34,773 bases of DNA from a bacterium. Its GTDB lineage: Bacteria; UBP14; UBA6098; B30-G16. Both the position numbers and the translations under genes were made by a program. Position 1 is the first letter of the stretch. Every line of letters starts with the position of its first letter. The stretch covers positions 1 to 34,773 of the forward strand of contig JAGGRZ010000168.1 in the NCBI GenBank assembly GCA_021159335.1. The letters run 5' to 3'. Positions 7,251 through 16,759 of the stretch are shown in pieces. The notes below the pieces were generated by a model, which saw only the letters and a list, made by a program, of their open reading frames with translations, ran no database searches and was not told the origin of the DNA.

Positions 7251-10200
7251 ATGCTAAAAGTTATTAAAATAATCCTCGTTTCTCTTATTATAGCTTCTTC
7301 CTGCGCGCAAACACTTCGATTAATTCACTCCGATGTGCTGGAATCAATCGACGGAGGAAAAGTTCTTATACTTACGGGCAATGTTCACCTGCGTTACAAA
7401 ACTCAGGATATAAGAAGCGATAAAGCTCGCTGGTTGAAAGAGAAAGATTTAGTTATACTTTTCGACTCCGTTGTAGTAACCGACACGAACTACACTATAA
7501 AAGCCGACACGGTGAAATTCAGACGAAAGGCGCGGCGGGCATTAGCAAGTGGAAACATCGTTTTCACAACCGAGAAAGGAAGGGTAATAGTTTACGGTGA
7601 CAAAGGATTTTATGATGGGAAAAAAGACATAATTTCGGTGACCGCAAAACCTCACCTTTTCTGGATAGACACGAGTGGTGCTAAAATCGAACTTCGCTCC
7701 CGCATACTAATTCACCTCGTTGGCGAGAAAATCTCCAAAGCTTTCGATTCCGTTTATGTGCTCATAATCCCGAAAGACACCAACAAAGCCCCAATAAAAA
7801 TATTCTGCGACTCGCTCGAATTCCATCAGAAGGAGGATGTAGTGAATTTCTTCGGGAGTGTAGTGGTTAAGCAGGAATCACTGACGCTAAAATCTTCAGC
7901 GGGCACATTTTTCCGCAAGGGCGATAGTATGATTTTTGCAGGCGATGTAAGAGTTATCGACCCGCATTGGCGTCTTTGGGCTGATACTCTTACTGTGAAG
8001 TTGAAGTCAGAGGAGATACGATATGCACGCGCTATCGGAGCCCCCCATGGAGTCTGGCACGACCCAAAAGATTCCCTACGGCTAACTGAGGACAGTCGCT
8101 TCTCATCTGATAAGATGGCATTCACTATATCTAACGGAAAATTAACCCGCGCTGACCTTATCGGCGGCGCAAGAATCGAATACTACCCCGCACCAAAGGA
8201 TACTGCGGTTAGGGAAATGCACGAAGCTGTGGCTGACTCGATAGTTGCTATGTTCCCCGCGGGAAGAATAGATTCCGTTGAACTTTGGCGAGGAGTTATA
8301 GGAACCTCAAAAAAATTTGAGCGTGGGAAAATTGATTCGATATCTTACTCTGGCAACATGCTTGCGCTATCCCGTTCAAGACGGATTCACCTTTACGGAA
8401 CCAATCCGAAAGCTTTTGTCCGATATCATGACCTCATACTTTCCGCGGCACAAATTCACTTCGACGGCGAAAACGACACGCTTATGGCAACATTCCTCAG
8501 GCTTCCAGATTCAGACTCACTCATCGGTGAACCATTCCTTCGCGAAGGCAATGACTCACTGGTGGCAAGAAAAATTGTCTACAATGTGAAAAATCGCAGG
8601 GGGAAACTTTACTACGGTCATACTGGCACGGAGAAAGGGTATTTTTGGGGCGACTATGGCGCAAAGGCTTCCGGCGATACATTCTACATAGAAAATGCTA
8701 AATTCACCACATGCGAACTTAACCCACCACATTACCACTTTTTCGCCTGGCAGCTTAAATTAATCCCGCGGGATAAAGCTATCGCCCGTCCCGTTATAAT
8801 GTATGTGGGTGAAATCCCGGTTTTTTGGCTGCCCTTTATGGTCTTTTCGGTCCGAAAAGAGCGCCATTCCGGTCTTCTTAACATTAATGTGGGCAAATTT
8901 CAGAAAGGTGAGCGGTTCGTAAGAAACCTCGGCTATTACTGGGCACCGAGCCAATACTGGGATATGCTCATAGCCCTGGATGTGGACGAGAAAAGCGGGG
9001 TGGTCCTAAAAAGTGGTGTCAACTACGCGTTAAGATATCATTTTTCCGGAAACATTTACGCATCATACAGTATATCTTCGCGTAGAGATTGGTATGAGGG
9101 CATCGACAGAAAAAAGCACTGGGAAATAAGAGCATCCCACAATCAGACTCTAAGCCGAAGGGCAAGGCTTGTGGCAAACATATCGATGGCGAGTGACGCA
9201 TCGTTTATATGGCGCACCCACGAGGAACTTGAGGCGAGGACTAATAAAAGCTTGCGGTCGTATGCTGCTTACTCTCAAGGTTTCGGTGGCGGAAGCTTCA
9301 ACCTTTCATGGGAAAGGACGCACGACCTTATAAACAATGTCGTGACATCGTATCTTCCAAAACTTTCGTTCAGGCTTTACTCACGCCCTATATTCGGCGA
9401 CGGCGAAAGTTGGTTTAACAAAATTTACGGTGACCTTTCAATGCTCGCAGTAGGCTACAGCAGAAAAGATGCAGTAGCAGTCGAAAGGCACAAAGGAGCA
9501 AGGTTTTCGGGACGAATTTCCGCGCCCATAACATTCGGTGACTACCTCAAACTTACTAATTCTCTTAATCTTGAGGCTACAGTTATCGACCGCGCGCGCG
9601 ATGGCAAGAAATTTCCGTTTATCGCCAGCTATTCGCTATCAGTCGGCGCAGCAACCGACCTTTACGGTAATATCCCACTTAATGTGGGAGCCGTAAGATT
9701 CTTCCACCATATTGTGTCGCCAAAAATCTCATTTTTTTACTCGCCAGAGGTGAAAGGTGCGGAAAGATTTTACTCCTTCGGCGGAATAAGTGCGCCGTAT
9801 TCATCAAAAAGAGCTGGAATAAGCTTCTCACTGTCACAACAATTCGGTTTAAAAGTTGCCGATACCACAGAAACGATAAGGCGAGTTCACCTTTTTACGA
9901 TGAGCAGTTCGGGGTCATACGATTTCCTGGCTGAATATCGCAAACTTTCCGACCTATCAACCGCAATAAACGCACGGCCGACAAGCTGGTTTTCGATCAC
10001 AGTAAGCATGACTCATTCGTTCTATAAAAGCGCAGCCTCCATGAAACCCGATGCCTTCGCTATCAAAAACATAAACGCCAACTCATCCGCAAGGTTTACT
10101 TTTGGGATACCTTTCAAAAAGCCAATGTCGGGGAGAGTCTCCGTTTCACACTATCTATCAAGGAATCTCGAAACCAATTCGACCACGCACTGGTTCAGGG

Positions 10201-10439
10201 CGAGCGCGCAAGTTCCTGTTACTCCAAAGTGGCAATTTAGCTATTCGCTTTACTATGACCTAAAAAATATGACGAAAATATCCGACGAGGTGCGCATAAC
10301 ACGCGACCTTCACTGCTGGGAGCTTTATTTTGTGTGGGTTCCGAGCGGAATAAGCGCTGGCTATTATGTTAGACTGAGCGTCAAAAAGTTGCCCGAGATA
10401 AAAATAGAGCGGACGGTCGGAGCCGTTAGATGGCGTTGA
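7251..10439 (+). CDS. lptD: LptD/OstA-type LPS assembly outer-membrane protein
   Basis: LptD inserts lipopolysaccharide into the outer leaflet of the outer membrane. The 1062-residue protein has a signal peptide (about 1-20), then an extended N-terminal beta-jellyroll region (about 25-330) with repeated OstA-type strands such as GGKVLILTGNVHLRY, DKARWLKEKDLVIL and SGNIVFTTEKGRVIVYGDKG. A linker and the barrel follow (about 480-1062), including the conserved segment around PVIMYVGEIPVFWLPF and RHSGLLNINVG. It is longer than the roughly 780 residues of E. coli LptD, and the excess is mostly in the jellyroll part, so it may do some of the bridging work of LptA. The ATG at 7251 has no strong Shine-Dalgarno site. 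It diverges from aspS. The 129 bases between them hold no clear element that I can name. Confidence 0.85.
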   Translation: MLKVIKIILVSLIIASSCAQTLRLIHSDVLESIDGGKVLILTGNVHLRYKTQDIRSDKARWLKEKDLVILFDSVVVTDTNYTIKADTVKFRRKARRALASGNIVFTTEKGRVIVYGDKGFYDGKKDIISVTAKPHLFWIDTSGAKIELRSRILIHLVGEKISKAFDSVYVLIIPKDTNKAPIKIFCDSLEFHQKEDVVNFFGSVVVKQESLTLKSSAGTFFRKGDSMIFAGDVRVIDPHWRLWADTLTVKLKSEEIRYARAIGAPHGVWHDPKDSLRLTEDSRFSSDKMAFTISNGKLTRADLIGGARIEYYPAPKDTAVREMHEAVADSIVAMFPAGRIDSVELWRGVIGTSKKFERGKIDSISYSGNMLALSRSRRIHLYGTNPKAFVRYHDLILSAAQIHFDGENDTLMATFLRLPDSDSLIGEPFLREGNDSLVARKIVYNVKNRRGKLYYGHTGTEKGYFWGDYGAKASGDTFYIENAKFTTCELNPPHYHFFAWQLKLIPRDKAIARPVIMYVGEIPVFWLPFMVFSVRKERHSGLLNINVGKFQKGERFVRNLGYYWAPSQYWDMLIALDVDEKSGVVLKSGVNYALRYHFSGNIYASYSISSRRDWYEGIDRKKHWEIRASHNQTLSRRARLVANISMASDASFIWRTHEELEARTNKSLRSYAAYSQGFGGGSFNLSWERTHDLINNVVTSYLPKLSFRLYSRPIFGDGESWFNKIYGDLSMLAVGYSRKDAVAVERHKGARFSGRISAPITFGDYLKLTNSLNLEATVIDRARDGKKFPFIASYSLSVGAATDLYGNIPLNVGAVRFFHHIVSPKISFFYSPEVKGAERFYSFGGISAPYSSKRAGISFSLSQQFGLKVADTTETIRRVHLFTMSSSGSYDFLAEYRKLSDLSTAINARPTSWFSITVSMTHSFYKSAASMKPDAFAIKNINANSSARFTFGIPFKKPMSGRVSVSHYLSRNLETNSTTHWFRASAQVPVTPKWQFSYSLYYDLKNMTKISDEVRITRDLHCWELYFVWVPSGISAGYYVRLSVKKLPEIKIERTVGAVRWR

Positions 10440-10537
10440 AAACGGTCATTTTTGGTCGTTTAAAATTACGAAAACGAAAAAAATTTAAATTTTTTGCCCA
10501 GAAATGGCTTTTTTATGCATTTTTTCGATTTTTTCTC

Positions 10538-10566
10538 TTGACAAAGTATTGACACTACAATATTCT
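10538..10566 (+). promoter_or_regulatory. Sigma-70-type promoter of the HU gene
   Basis: TTGACA (10538-10543), a 17-base spacer and TATTCT (10561-10566) make a strong promoter. A second TTGACA at 10549-10554 overlaps the spacer but has no matching -10. The predicted leader is about 145 bases and contains a hairpin at 10586-10607 (AAGCCCG / CGGGTTT, 8-base loop, one G-T pair). Confidence 0.75.
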
Positions 10567-10718
10567 TGCGATGAAGAGGCATAAAAAGCCCGTTGTTATG
10601 CGGGTTTAGAGGGAAGGTGTAGTGAGCTGTGGATGTAAAATAACTTTACTAAAAGCGGAAAATAATGACAATCAATCGATTGGTTGTGTTCGTCAAACCC
10701 AAAAAAAGGAGGTAGGAG

Positions 10719-11003
10719 ATGACGAAGGACGAACTGGTAGCCAGAGTAGCCAAAGCGGTAGGATTGCCCAAGGCGAAGGTTAACACGGTGATCAAATCCA
10801 CGCTTGACGAGATCGCCAACGCACTCAAGAAGGGCGAGAAGGTTAGCTTCGTCGGTTTTGGCACATTCATGGTTGCTGAGCGCAAGGAGAGAGTCGGCAG
10901 GAATCCGAGAACCCGTGAAGAGATAAAGATACCTGCCACTGTGGTGCCGAAGTTCAGACCTGGTAAGACCCTGAAAGAGATGGTGAAGGCTGCTAAGAAG
11001 TAA
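10719..11003 (+). CDS. HU-family DNA-binding protein
   Basis: This 94-residue protein is a standard HU/IHF-type histone-like protein that binds and bends DNA as a dimer and compacts the nucleoid. The helical N-terminal half opens with TKDELVARVAKAVGL. The signature FVGFGTFMVAERKERVGRNP follows, and the DNA-binding arm carries the expected RNPRT and the conserved proline in IPA. A strong AGGAGG lies eight to thirteen bases before the ATG. It is monocistronic, with its own promoter at 10538-10566 and an intrinsic terminator at 11033-11058. HU and IHF cannot be separated confidently from this sequence. Confidence 0.96.
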   Translation: MTKDELVARVAKAVGLPKAKVNTVIKSTLDEIANALKKGEKVSFVGFGTFMVAERKERVGRNPRTREEIKIPATVVPKFRPGKTLKEMVKAAKK

Positions 11004-11032
11004 GTTTGTTGGCTTCTGGCGCTTGTTGTGGA

Positions 11033-11058
11033 AGCGGGGGCTTGCCCCCGCTTTTTTT
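11033..11058 (+). terminator. Intrinsic terminator after HU
   Basis: A perfect 8-bp stem AGCGGGGG / CCCCCGCT with a CTTG loop is followed by a run of T. It lies 30 bases after the HU stop codon and just before the end of the convergent C25 protease gene. The T-run is only on the + strand, so it serves HU. Confidence 0.93.
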
Positions 11059-11061
11059 ATC

Positions 11062-14000
11062 CTATCGCTTAACTACTTTGCCCCTAAAAATCTTCTCGAC
11101 TGGGTTGCCGAACTTTGTGTGAAGTGTTAGTTTAAGGACATAGATGTAAATGCCCCTGCCAAGTTCTTTCCCTGAGCTGTTCCTGCCATCCCAGCTTATA
11201 TAATCAAATGTCTCAGTGGTTGATTTGGTTAGTTTTCTTATCAAGTCGCCAGACGGCGCGAATATGAGAAGTTCAGCATCCGCGTATTGAACATCGTCTC
11301 CTGCGAGTGCGAATGTGAACTTTACCTCATCGCTAAACGGATTGGGATATGGAACGACGCTGTAAACATCGCCCTGACAGGGGTCGAGCCAGAGGTCGAC
11401 GCATTTCACGGAAACATTGCCAAGATTATCCCATGCCTGCACGCAAATTGTGTGACCACCGTATTCGACATTCTCGAAAGTGTAGGTGGCTACAGCTTGC
11501 GTTGGGTTGTCCCGGGCGAAAACCAGAGAAGATGATATATCGACCTTGTTCTCAGGTGAATCGAGCTGCAAAATTACTTCTTGCCCGGGCTGCGTGCCCA
11601 TATTTATACAGTGCGAATCGGAAAAGTAAACAGTAACAGGCAAATAGCCATCCGGGGAGCATACTGTTCCTCCGTCAACGAAAACATCGCGGTCGAAAGT
11701 TATTCGTATCTCAGGGCCTGTCGTATCGCTTACCGTGACTGATTCAGAGGGTTCCGCGGGAACATCAACGAGGACACCTGACGCGTCGAGGGTTTCTGAA
11801 TAGCTGTATGCATAGGCAATAATTCTGTAGCCGGACCAGCTCGAAAGGTTTTTGGGAACGAATATCGGCAACTCGAAGTGCCCGTTTCTAACCGTAGCAA
11901 CGCCTGAAAACAGAATCTTTCCCTCCTGAATGTAATCGACGCTTCCCACTCCCGCTACAGGTGAATCATAGTGCTTGTAGTATCGTGGACCCAAAAGGAA
12001 AATTTTAGCCTCGCCGTCAAATGGAACTGCTACATCGCCCGATATAGTGACCCATTGCGCTGCTTTAAGAGTGTCAGGTTCCATTGATAAGGCTATTTCG
12101 GTGTACGGAAAGCCGAGAGTAAGAGCGGGGTCGCCAAAATAGATGTACTGCGCATCGTGAGAGGGATAAAGTTCCGTCCTTGATGCCACCAGCGCACCAG
12201 CTATCGAGAGCGAATCTGTGTAGAAAAGGTATCGTACAATTCTTTTGCAAAGGTTAAAATTGCTTCCAGCGAAAGTTCCTCCAGTAGCGGCTATTGTGGC
12301 TATCGCGCCGCTTTGGGGCTTCCTTATAAGCTCTTCTGTCATGCATTCCTTACCGTTTATTTTGTAGAAACGCGACACCTCACATGAAAATGCAGTTACG
12401 AGCGACGGCATTCTCCAGTTTTGCCACTTTGGCAGGTCGGCGGGGAAATTCTGAAGTCGCTCATGCGCCCAGAGGTGATAGTTTCCGTGTCCTATCCAGT
12501 TAACCCATAAAGCGCCATCGTTCACCTTTCTCATTAACGCCTCTGTAGCCTTGGGCTTTCTTAGAGATGATGTGCGGGGATAGTCTATAAGATAAAGAGG
12601 GTCAGCTATGGAGCGGAGAGGTAGGTAATTCGATATTAAGTCGCTCGTGTTCCTCGTGTAACCGAGATGGTCGTTTCTTCCGTCGTCACGATACTCATCA
12701 TCGGCCGCGGGGACAGTTCTAATCCGCCACTCACCGTAGAACGGAGCTTTCGTATACTTAATGGTTTTATCCATCACATCGTTGAGCTGGAATTGATTTT
12801 TCACCGGTATTCGCCCCGACATAAGCTCAAAAGCTCTGTAAACATTGTCCGTTATGGTTGCATAGAAAGCGTCGCTGTAGTTTGATGCCATAACCGCAGG
12901 CGGAAACAGAATCGGCTCGTCGGTAAGTTTATGCTTAAGGTCGAAGTGCCCATCACCGACAAAAAGCACATACTGAGGTTTTGGGGGAAGAGCGACATTA
13001 TAGGCGTAGCGAATGAAGTTTCTTATGGCGGTAGGGTCATACCTTCCGAATGCGAACTCGCGCATTATACCCTCAAGCGGCACTATTCGCACCCTGAGTC
13101 CTTTGTCGCGCCAAAGCTGGGCAAGCAGGGACGGGTCAAGTTCACGGGGTGTTATAATAAAGTAGTCAAAATTCAGAGAGTCAGGATTCGAAAGCCAGAA
13201 CCCCTCCTCGAAAACGCCTCTCGGCAATTCTTTTATCGCTGCACGCTCAAAGACGACATACTCCTCGCTCTGGATTGTGTCGTTAAACGCCAATGAATCG
13301 AGAATGTACGGGACCACTTCAAGAAGGCGTGTTTGCCATATGTTCGAAACAGCAAGGACAAATGGAATCTCGGAAAATCCGGATAGAACATAACTCCTTG
13401 GACCCGCATCTATGTTATTCGTGTAGAAATGGAGCATGTGTCTTGTGGGTTTGAGATTAATCTGGTATGCGATCTCTACTTTCTTTATCTGGACTGTAGC
13501 ATTGTAAACAAGCCTTATCTCGTTGTTTCCAGCTATGAGGTTATCGATATTTGGTCCTGTTTCCACGCCGTTGCACAATATCCTGTATGGCTCGGGTGTA
13601 GCGATGAGTTTTGCCTGATCGCCGCTATGGATTCTAATGCGCTCATCGTTGAGGAACACAGTAAGGTAGTCCTCGATTTCGCGCCAATACCACCCTTTAT
13701 CGTAATCGTAGTTTTCGTCCTCGCCATAATGAACATATGTCCAACCCCAATTTGCTGTGTCGTTGCCTGCTGGGAGGCTTGCTGGCGTTAGCCTTTTTGG
13801 CAGCTGCTCAAAACTTCCTCCTAACGCTACCCACACAGAAAAGCTGTCGCAATAGGGACTATCATGCCAGAGTGGTACGCCTAATATTGCGCTCCAACCA
13901 CGAGGACCCATGTTATAAAATATAAGCGAATCAAAGTCGTCAAAAACATGGCCACCATCACCGATACTTATCGCAGGTATCTCGCGGAGTTCCGGGAACT

Positions 14001-14835
14001 GAGCGGAGAGGTTCGGTGGCTGAACTCCGGGCAGCGGAGAAAAAATCCTTATGTCGTCGGGTCCAATACTGTCAGGATTAAGGTCATGCGATAACAACCA
14101 ATCCCGCGTTATCGCGAAAACGCCGCCCTCGCGAAGCGAAACCCTTATCCATTTGCTTGCTTTTTCAAACGGTGGGCGAGGAAAAACCAAAGTATCAAGG
14201 AATCTCATGTATCGTGCCTGCTCATAGTTGACCAACAAAGCCCTAAAAATTCTTTCATAAGCACCCTCATCAACAAATGTCCCCGATGGAGTGAAATTAA
14301 TTTTTATCCTGAGACTTTTTATTGGGACAAGGGTATTGTCGAAAGGATTGTATTTAACGGGATGAACCACGAGTTTAACGATTCTCTGGGAACGCAAAAA
14401 GCCATTATCGATCGCTTCAACAGGTTTTTCAGGTAACGCGAAACGGGCGCGATAGAACTCATCTTTTGGTGGCATGGGCATCGTAATTATGACATTATTT
14501 TCCCAATATACCGAATCAGCGGGAACAACTGGCGCTTCCAATTTTATTTCATCAGCCCATTTGGCGGTGTAGTCGAGCTTAAAATTGCCGTCTGGCGGAA
14601 TGCCAAGGACATATACATAAACGGGCAATTTCGGCGCTCCTGCGGAAATTTCATACTGGCAATGCTCGTCCATAAAAAGCGCTGTGAACTTACCGTGCGG
14701 AGTTAGGACGGAAACAGTGTCTGGCGCGGAAAAAGAAAGTTCAAATTCAAATCCATCGGAAAGCGCGTTTTGTGAAACGATGGCTGGAAAAGAAAGCGAT
14801 GTCGCCACGAGTATTGAAAGAAAAACTCGCAGCAT
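11062..14835 (-). CDS. Gingipain-type (C25) cysteine protease with C-terminal sorting domain, PorU-like
   Basis: The 1257-residue secreted protein has a signal peptide (about 1-18) and a propeptide-like region in the N-terminal third. A C25 peptidase fold follows (about 560-920), with the catalytic pair visible as H783 in VNWIGHGNYH and C818 in VTAFSCEVSRF, plus YVLFVGDGHFD upstream. Ig-like domains come next, and the last about 95 residues form a FlgD-Ig-like/type IX secretion sorting domain (YPNPFSDEVKFTF to GRGIYIYVLKL). In Bacteroidota the C25 protein PorU removes such tails and anchors cargo; this could be the equivalent or a cargo protease. It starts 14 bases after another sorting-domain gene, with AGGAGGT before its ATG. 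Confidence 0.85.
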   Translation of the reverse strand: MLRVFLSILVATSLSFPAIVSQNALSDGFEFELSFSAPDTVSVLTPHGKFTALFMDEHCQYEISAGAPKLPVYVYVLGIPPDGNFKLDYTAKWADEIKLEAPVVPADSVYWENNVIITMPMPPKDEFYRARFALPEKPVEAIDNGFLRSQRIVKLVVHPVKYNPFDNTLVPIKSLRIKINFTPSGTFVDEGAYERIFRALLVNYEQARYMRFLDTLVFPRPPFEKASKWIRVSLREGGVFAITRDWLLSHDLNPDSIGPDDIRIFSPLPGVQPPNLSAQFPELREIPAISIGDGGHVFDDFDSLIFYNMGPRGWSAILGVPLWHDSPYCDSFSVWVALGGSFEQLPKRLTPASLPAGNDTANWGWTYVHYGEDENYDYDKGWYWREIEDYLTVFLNDERIRIHSGDQAKLIATPEPYRILCNGVETGPNIDNLIAGNNEIRLVYNATVQIKKVEIAYQINLKPTRHMLHFYTNNIDAGPRSYVLSGFSEIPFVLAVSNIWQTRLLEVVPYILDSLAFNDTIQSEEYVVFERAAIKELPRGVFEEGFWLSNPDSLNFDYFIITPRELDPSLLAQLWRDKGLRVRIVPLEGIMREFAFGRYDPTAIRNFIRYAYNVALPPKPQYVLFVGDGHFDLKHKLTDEPILFPPAVMASNYSDAFYATITDNVYRAFELMSGRIPVKNQFQLNDVMDKTIKYTKAPFYGEWRIRTVPAADDEYRDDGRNDHLGYTRNTSDLISNYLPLRSIADPLYLIDYPRTSSLRKPKATEALMRKVNDGALWVNWIGHGNYHLWAHERLQNFPADLPKWQNWRMPSLVTAFSCEVSRFYKINGKECMTEELIRKPQSGAIATIAATGGTFAGSNFNLCKRIVRYLFYTDSLSIAGALVASRTELYPSHDAQYIYFGDPALTLGFPYTEIALSMEPDTLKAAQWVTISGDVAVPFDGEAKIFLLGPRYYKHYDSPVAGVGSVDYIQEGKILFSGVATVRNGHFELPIFVPKNLSSWSGYRIIAYAYSYSETLDASGVLVDVPAEPSESVTVSDTTGPEIRITFDRDVFVDGGTVCSPDGYLPVTVYFSDSHCINMGTQPGQEVILQLDSPENKVDISSSLVFARDNPTQAVATYTFENVEYGGHTICVQAWDNLGNVSVKCVDLWLDPCQGDVYSVVPYPNPFSDEVKFTFALAGDDVQYADAELLIFAPSGDLIRKLTKSTTETFDYISWDGRNSSGKELGRGIYIYVLKLTLHTKFGNPVEKIFRGKVVKR

Positions 14836-14849
14836 TAATGACCTCCTAT

Positions 14850-15620
14850 CTATTTAATGTAAACGAACGGTGTTACGATTCCTTCATCCTTTATTATGGC
14901 GAGATAAACTCCTGAAGGAATGTTTTTAGGTCTGAATTTTGCCTTTCCTCTTATCCTGATTTCTTCCACTACTTTTCCGTCAAGAGCCAGTATTGCAAGC
15001 TTCTTGGGCTCAGGTGAATTTATAGCTATCGTGCATTCATTGTTGAACGGGTTGGGAGTGATAGTTAACCGCAATTTTGTGCCGTCTGAATTGCTCTCGC
15101 TGATGTGCGTGATATCCCTGTATAAAAAGTAGATGGAACTTTCGCAGGGGACGCATATGCTATCGAGGTCGTCTATTGATGCAGCCGTGCGCCATACTGA
15201 ATCTGGGGGAAAGGTGTCTGATACCACGAACTGGAAGAATCTTGGGTATCCTATCGAATAAGGGAACGAATCAGCTTCCCAGACGACGCACACTGACTCG
15301 CCAGGTTCATCCCTGAAGCGTAGGCGCCAGAGGTGACTTACTGGTATTCCTGTGTCCGTTTCAGCCCTCAAGTCAACCCACAAATACCTTGCCGCGGAAT
15401 CTCCCTCAAAGTATGGGAAGAAACCGCTCACAGGTGGAACTGGCACGGCTATGTCAATGAAAGGGTCATAACCATTTGTTGCGCATGTGTCAACGCCAAA
15501 ATAAAGTGTTACGGGGAATATCGAATCCATAGATGACGGGTAAAATCTTACAGGTATTCGCCAACCAGCAAAGCACGAGTAAGATATGGCAATCAATATT
15601 GTTGCAATTTTAATAAACAT
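14850..15620 (-). CDS. Small secreted protein with C-terminal sorting domain
   Basis: The 256-residue protein has a signal peptide (about 1-18), a beta-rich middle region of unknown function with several cysteines, and a C-terminal domain (about 180-256) of the type IX/Por sorting type: ITPNPFNNECTIAI, LAILALDGKVVEEI, IPSGVYLAII. It is expected to be exported and cut or anchored at the cell surface. It is directly upstream of the C25 protease gene (14-base gap) and probably shares its transcript, which suggests it is a cargo or helper of that protease. No catalytic motif is recognised. The ATG lies very close to the predicted promoter, so the message may be leaderless. Confidence 0.75.
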   Translation of the reverse strand: MFIKIATILIAISYSCFAGWRIPVRFYPSSMDSIFPVTLYFGVDTCATNGYDPFIDIAVPVPPVSGFFPYFEGDSAARYLWVDLRAETDTGIPVSHLWRLRFRDEPGESVCVVWEADSFPYSIGYPRFFQFVVSDTFPPDSVWRTAASIDDLDSICVPCESSIYFLYRDITHISESNSDGTKLRLTITPNPFNNECTIAINSPEPKKLAILALDGKVVEEIRIRGKAKFRPKNIPSGVYLAIIKDEGIVTPFVYIK

Positions 15621-15627
15621 CGAAGTT

Positions 15628-15655
15628 AAAATATCCCTTTGGCAAAATTAATCAA
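15628..15655 (-). promoter_or_regulatory. Promoter of the sorting-domain / C25 protease pair
   Basis: Read on the minus strand, TTGATT (15655-15650), a 16-base spacer and TATTTT (15633-15628) lie immediately upstream of the ATG at 15620. The predicted start of transcription is at or next to the ATG and there is no Shine-Dalgarno site, which points to a leaderless message. Confidence 0.5.
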
Positions 15656-15691
15656 GCCAGATTTTAACGGGGGGACTTTAAGTTTGACGCA

Positions 15692-16576
15692 TTAATGACC
15701 TTTTGCTCCATCGGGGACCTGATAATCGGGCATCTGGGCAATAAAAGCCTTGTAGCCCTCAAGGAGATAGTGCTCCGCCGCCTGTTTATCACCAATCATT
15801 TCGTAAACTCTTGCCATCATATACCAATGCGTCGGTTCCTCGGGCTGCAAATCTATCGCTCTTCCGATGTAGTCTATGCCGCGCTCCGCATCACCATCCT
15901 CGGCGACCAAACCTCCGAGCATAGACCACGCCATGGCAAGTTCAGAGTCAAGCTCAAGAGCCTTAGAAAGCGAATCTTTGGCTTTTTGCCGCATACCCTG
16001 TGCAAGTTCGCTTAGCCCGAGATTATAGTAAAGGAAGGGAAGCTCAATCCCGAGAACTTTTGCAAGCCCTATGGCGTGTTCGAAGGATTCATGCGCATGC
16101 TCAAACTGCTCCATCTCGTAGTAAACTTTCCCGAGGTCGTTCCACACATCCCATTCGTACACCTTGTCCTCGTTCACAAGCATCGAGAGTATCTTGTATG
16201 CCTCCTCGAATTGCCCTCGCTCTATAAGTATTGCTGCTTTAACCCTGTCAGCTATGTCATCGGCGGGGTCTATTTCAAGACCACTTAAGAGGAATTGCTC
16301 CGCTTCGTCAACGCGATGTAGTTTCGCGAGAGCCAATGCTATCTGAAAGTGTAGCCTCGCCACATCAGGTCTTTTATCAAGTGCTGCGCTGAAAATCCTT
16401 AGGGCAGAATTATAATCAGCCTTGTGCATCTTAATTAAGCCAAGCATGGATAGGACATCCGGGTCATCGTGTCTTTCGTAAAGCAATGCTTCAAGCAAAG
16501 GTTCAGCCTCAGAAAGCATGCCTTTAACATAAAGTTCCTTAGCCTTGCCAAGTATTTCATCGAACTTCTCAGCCAT
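15692..16576 (-). CDS. Tetratricopeptide-repeat protein
   Basis: The 294-residue protein is made almost wholly of TPR helices, about eight units. Examples are AEPLLEALLYERHDDPDVLSM, DYNSALRIFSAALDKRPD, QFEHAHESFEHAIGLAK and KAKDSLSKALELDSELAMAW. It has no signal peptide or membrane segment, so it is probably a cytoplasmic scaffold for protein-protein contacts. It has its own promoter (16604-16631). The 71-base gap and second promoter separating it from the downstream secreted-protein pair argue against a shared operon. No specific partner can be named. Confidence 0.85.
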   Translation of the reverse strand: MAEKFDEILGKAKELYVKGMLSEAEPLLEALLYERHDDPDVLSMLGLIKMHKADYNSALRIFSAALDKRPDVARLHFQIALALAKLHRVDEAEQFLLSGLEIDPADDIADRVKAAILIERGQFEEAYKILSMLVNEDKVYEWDVWNDLGKVYYEMEQFEHAHESFEHAIGLAKVLGIELPFLYYNLGLSELAQGMRQKAKDSLSKALELDSELAMAWSMLGGLVAEDGDAERGIDYIGRAIDLQPEEPTHWYMMARVYEMIGDKQAAEHYLLEGYKAFIAQMPDYQVPDGAKGH

Positions 16577-16603
16577 GATTGCATCCGCTCATGATGAACT
16601 GTT

Positions 16604-16631
16604 AGAATATCGATTTATTCCATCTTTTCAA
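16604..16631 (-). promoter_or_regulatory. Promoter of the TPR gene
   Basis: On the minus strand TTGAAA (16631-16626), a 16-base spacer and TATTCT (16609-16604) precede the ATG at 16576. The -10 hexamer is identical to that of the HU promoter in this window. Confidence 0.6.
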
Positions 16632-16759
16632 GGGATTTATTGAGGGTACCAAAAACCATATGAAATCGTAATTTGAGCGCACTTTTGAGGATTTCATTCG
16701 AGATAATTATGGGTATGGAACTTTAAACTTGCGCTTTGTAGCAGGTGATAACATTCATC

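Noticed and set aside
10571-10609. Twelve-codon reading frame (MKRHKKPVVMRV) just after the HU promoter
   Set aside because: Its ATG falls at or just before the predicted transcription start and has no ribosome site, so it is probably not translated.
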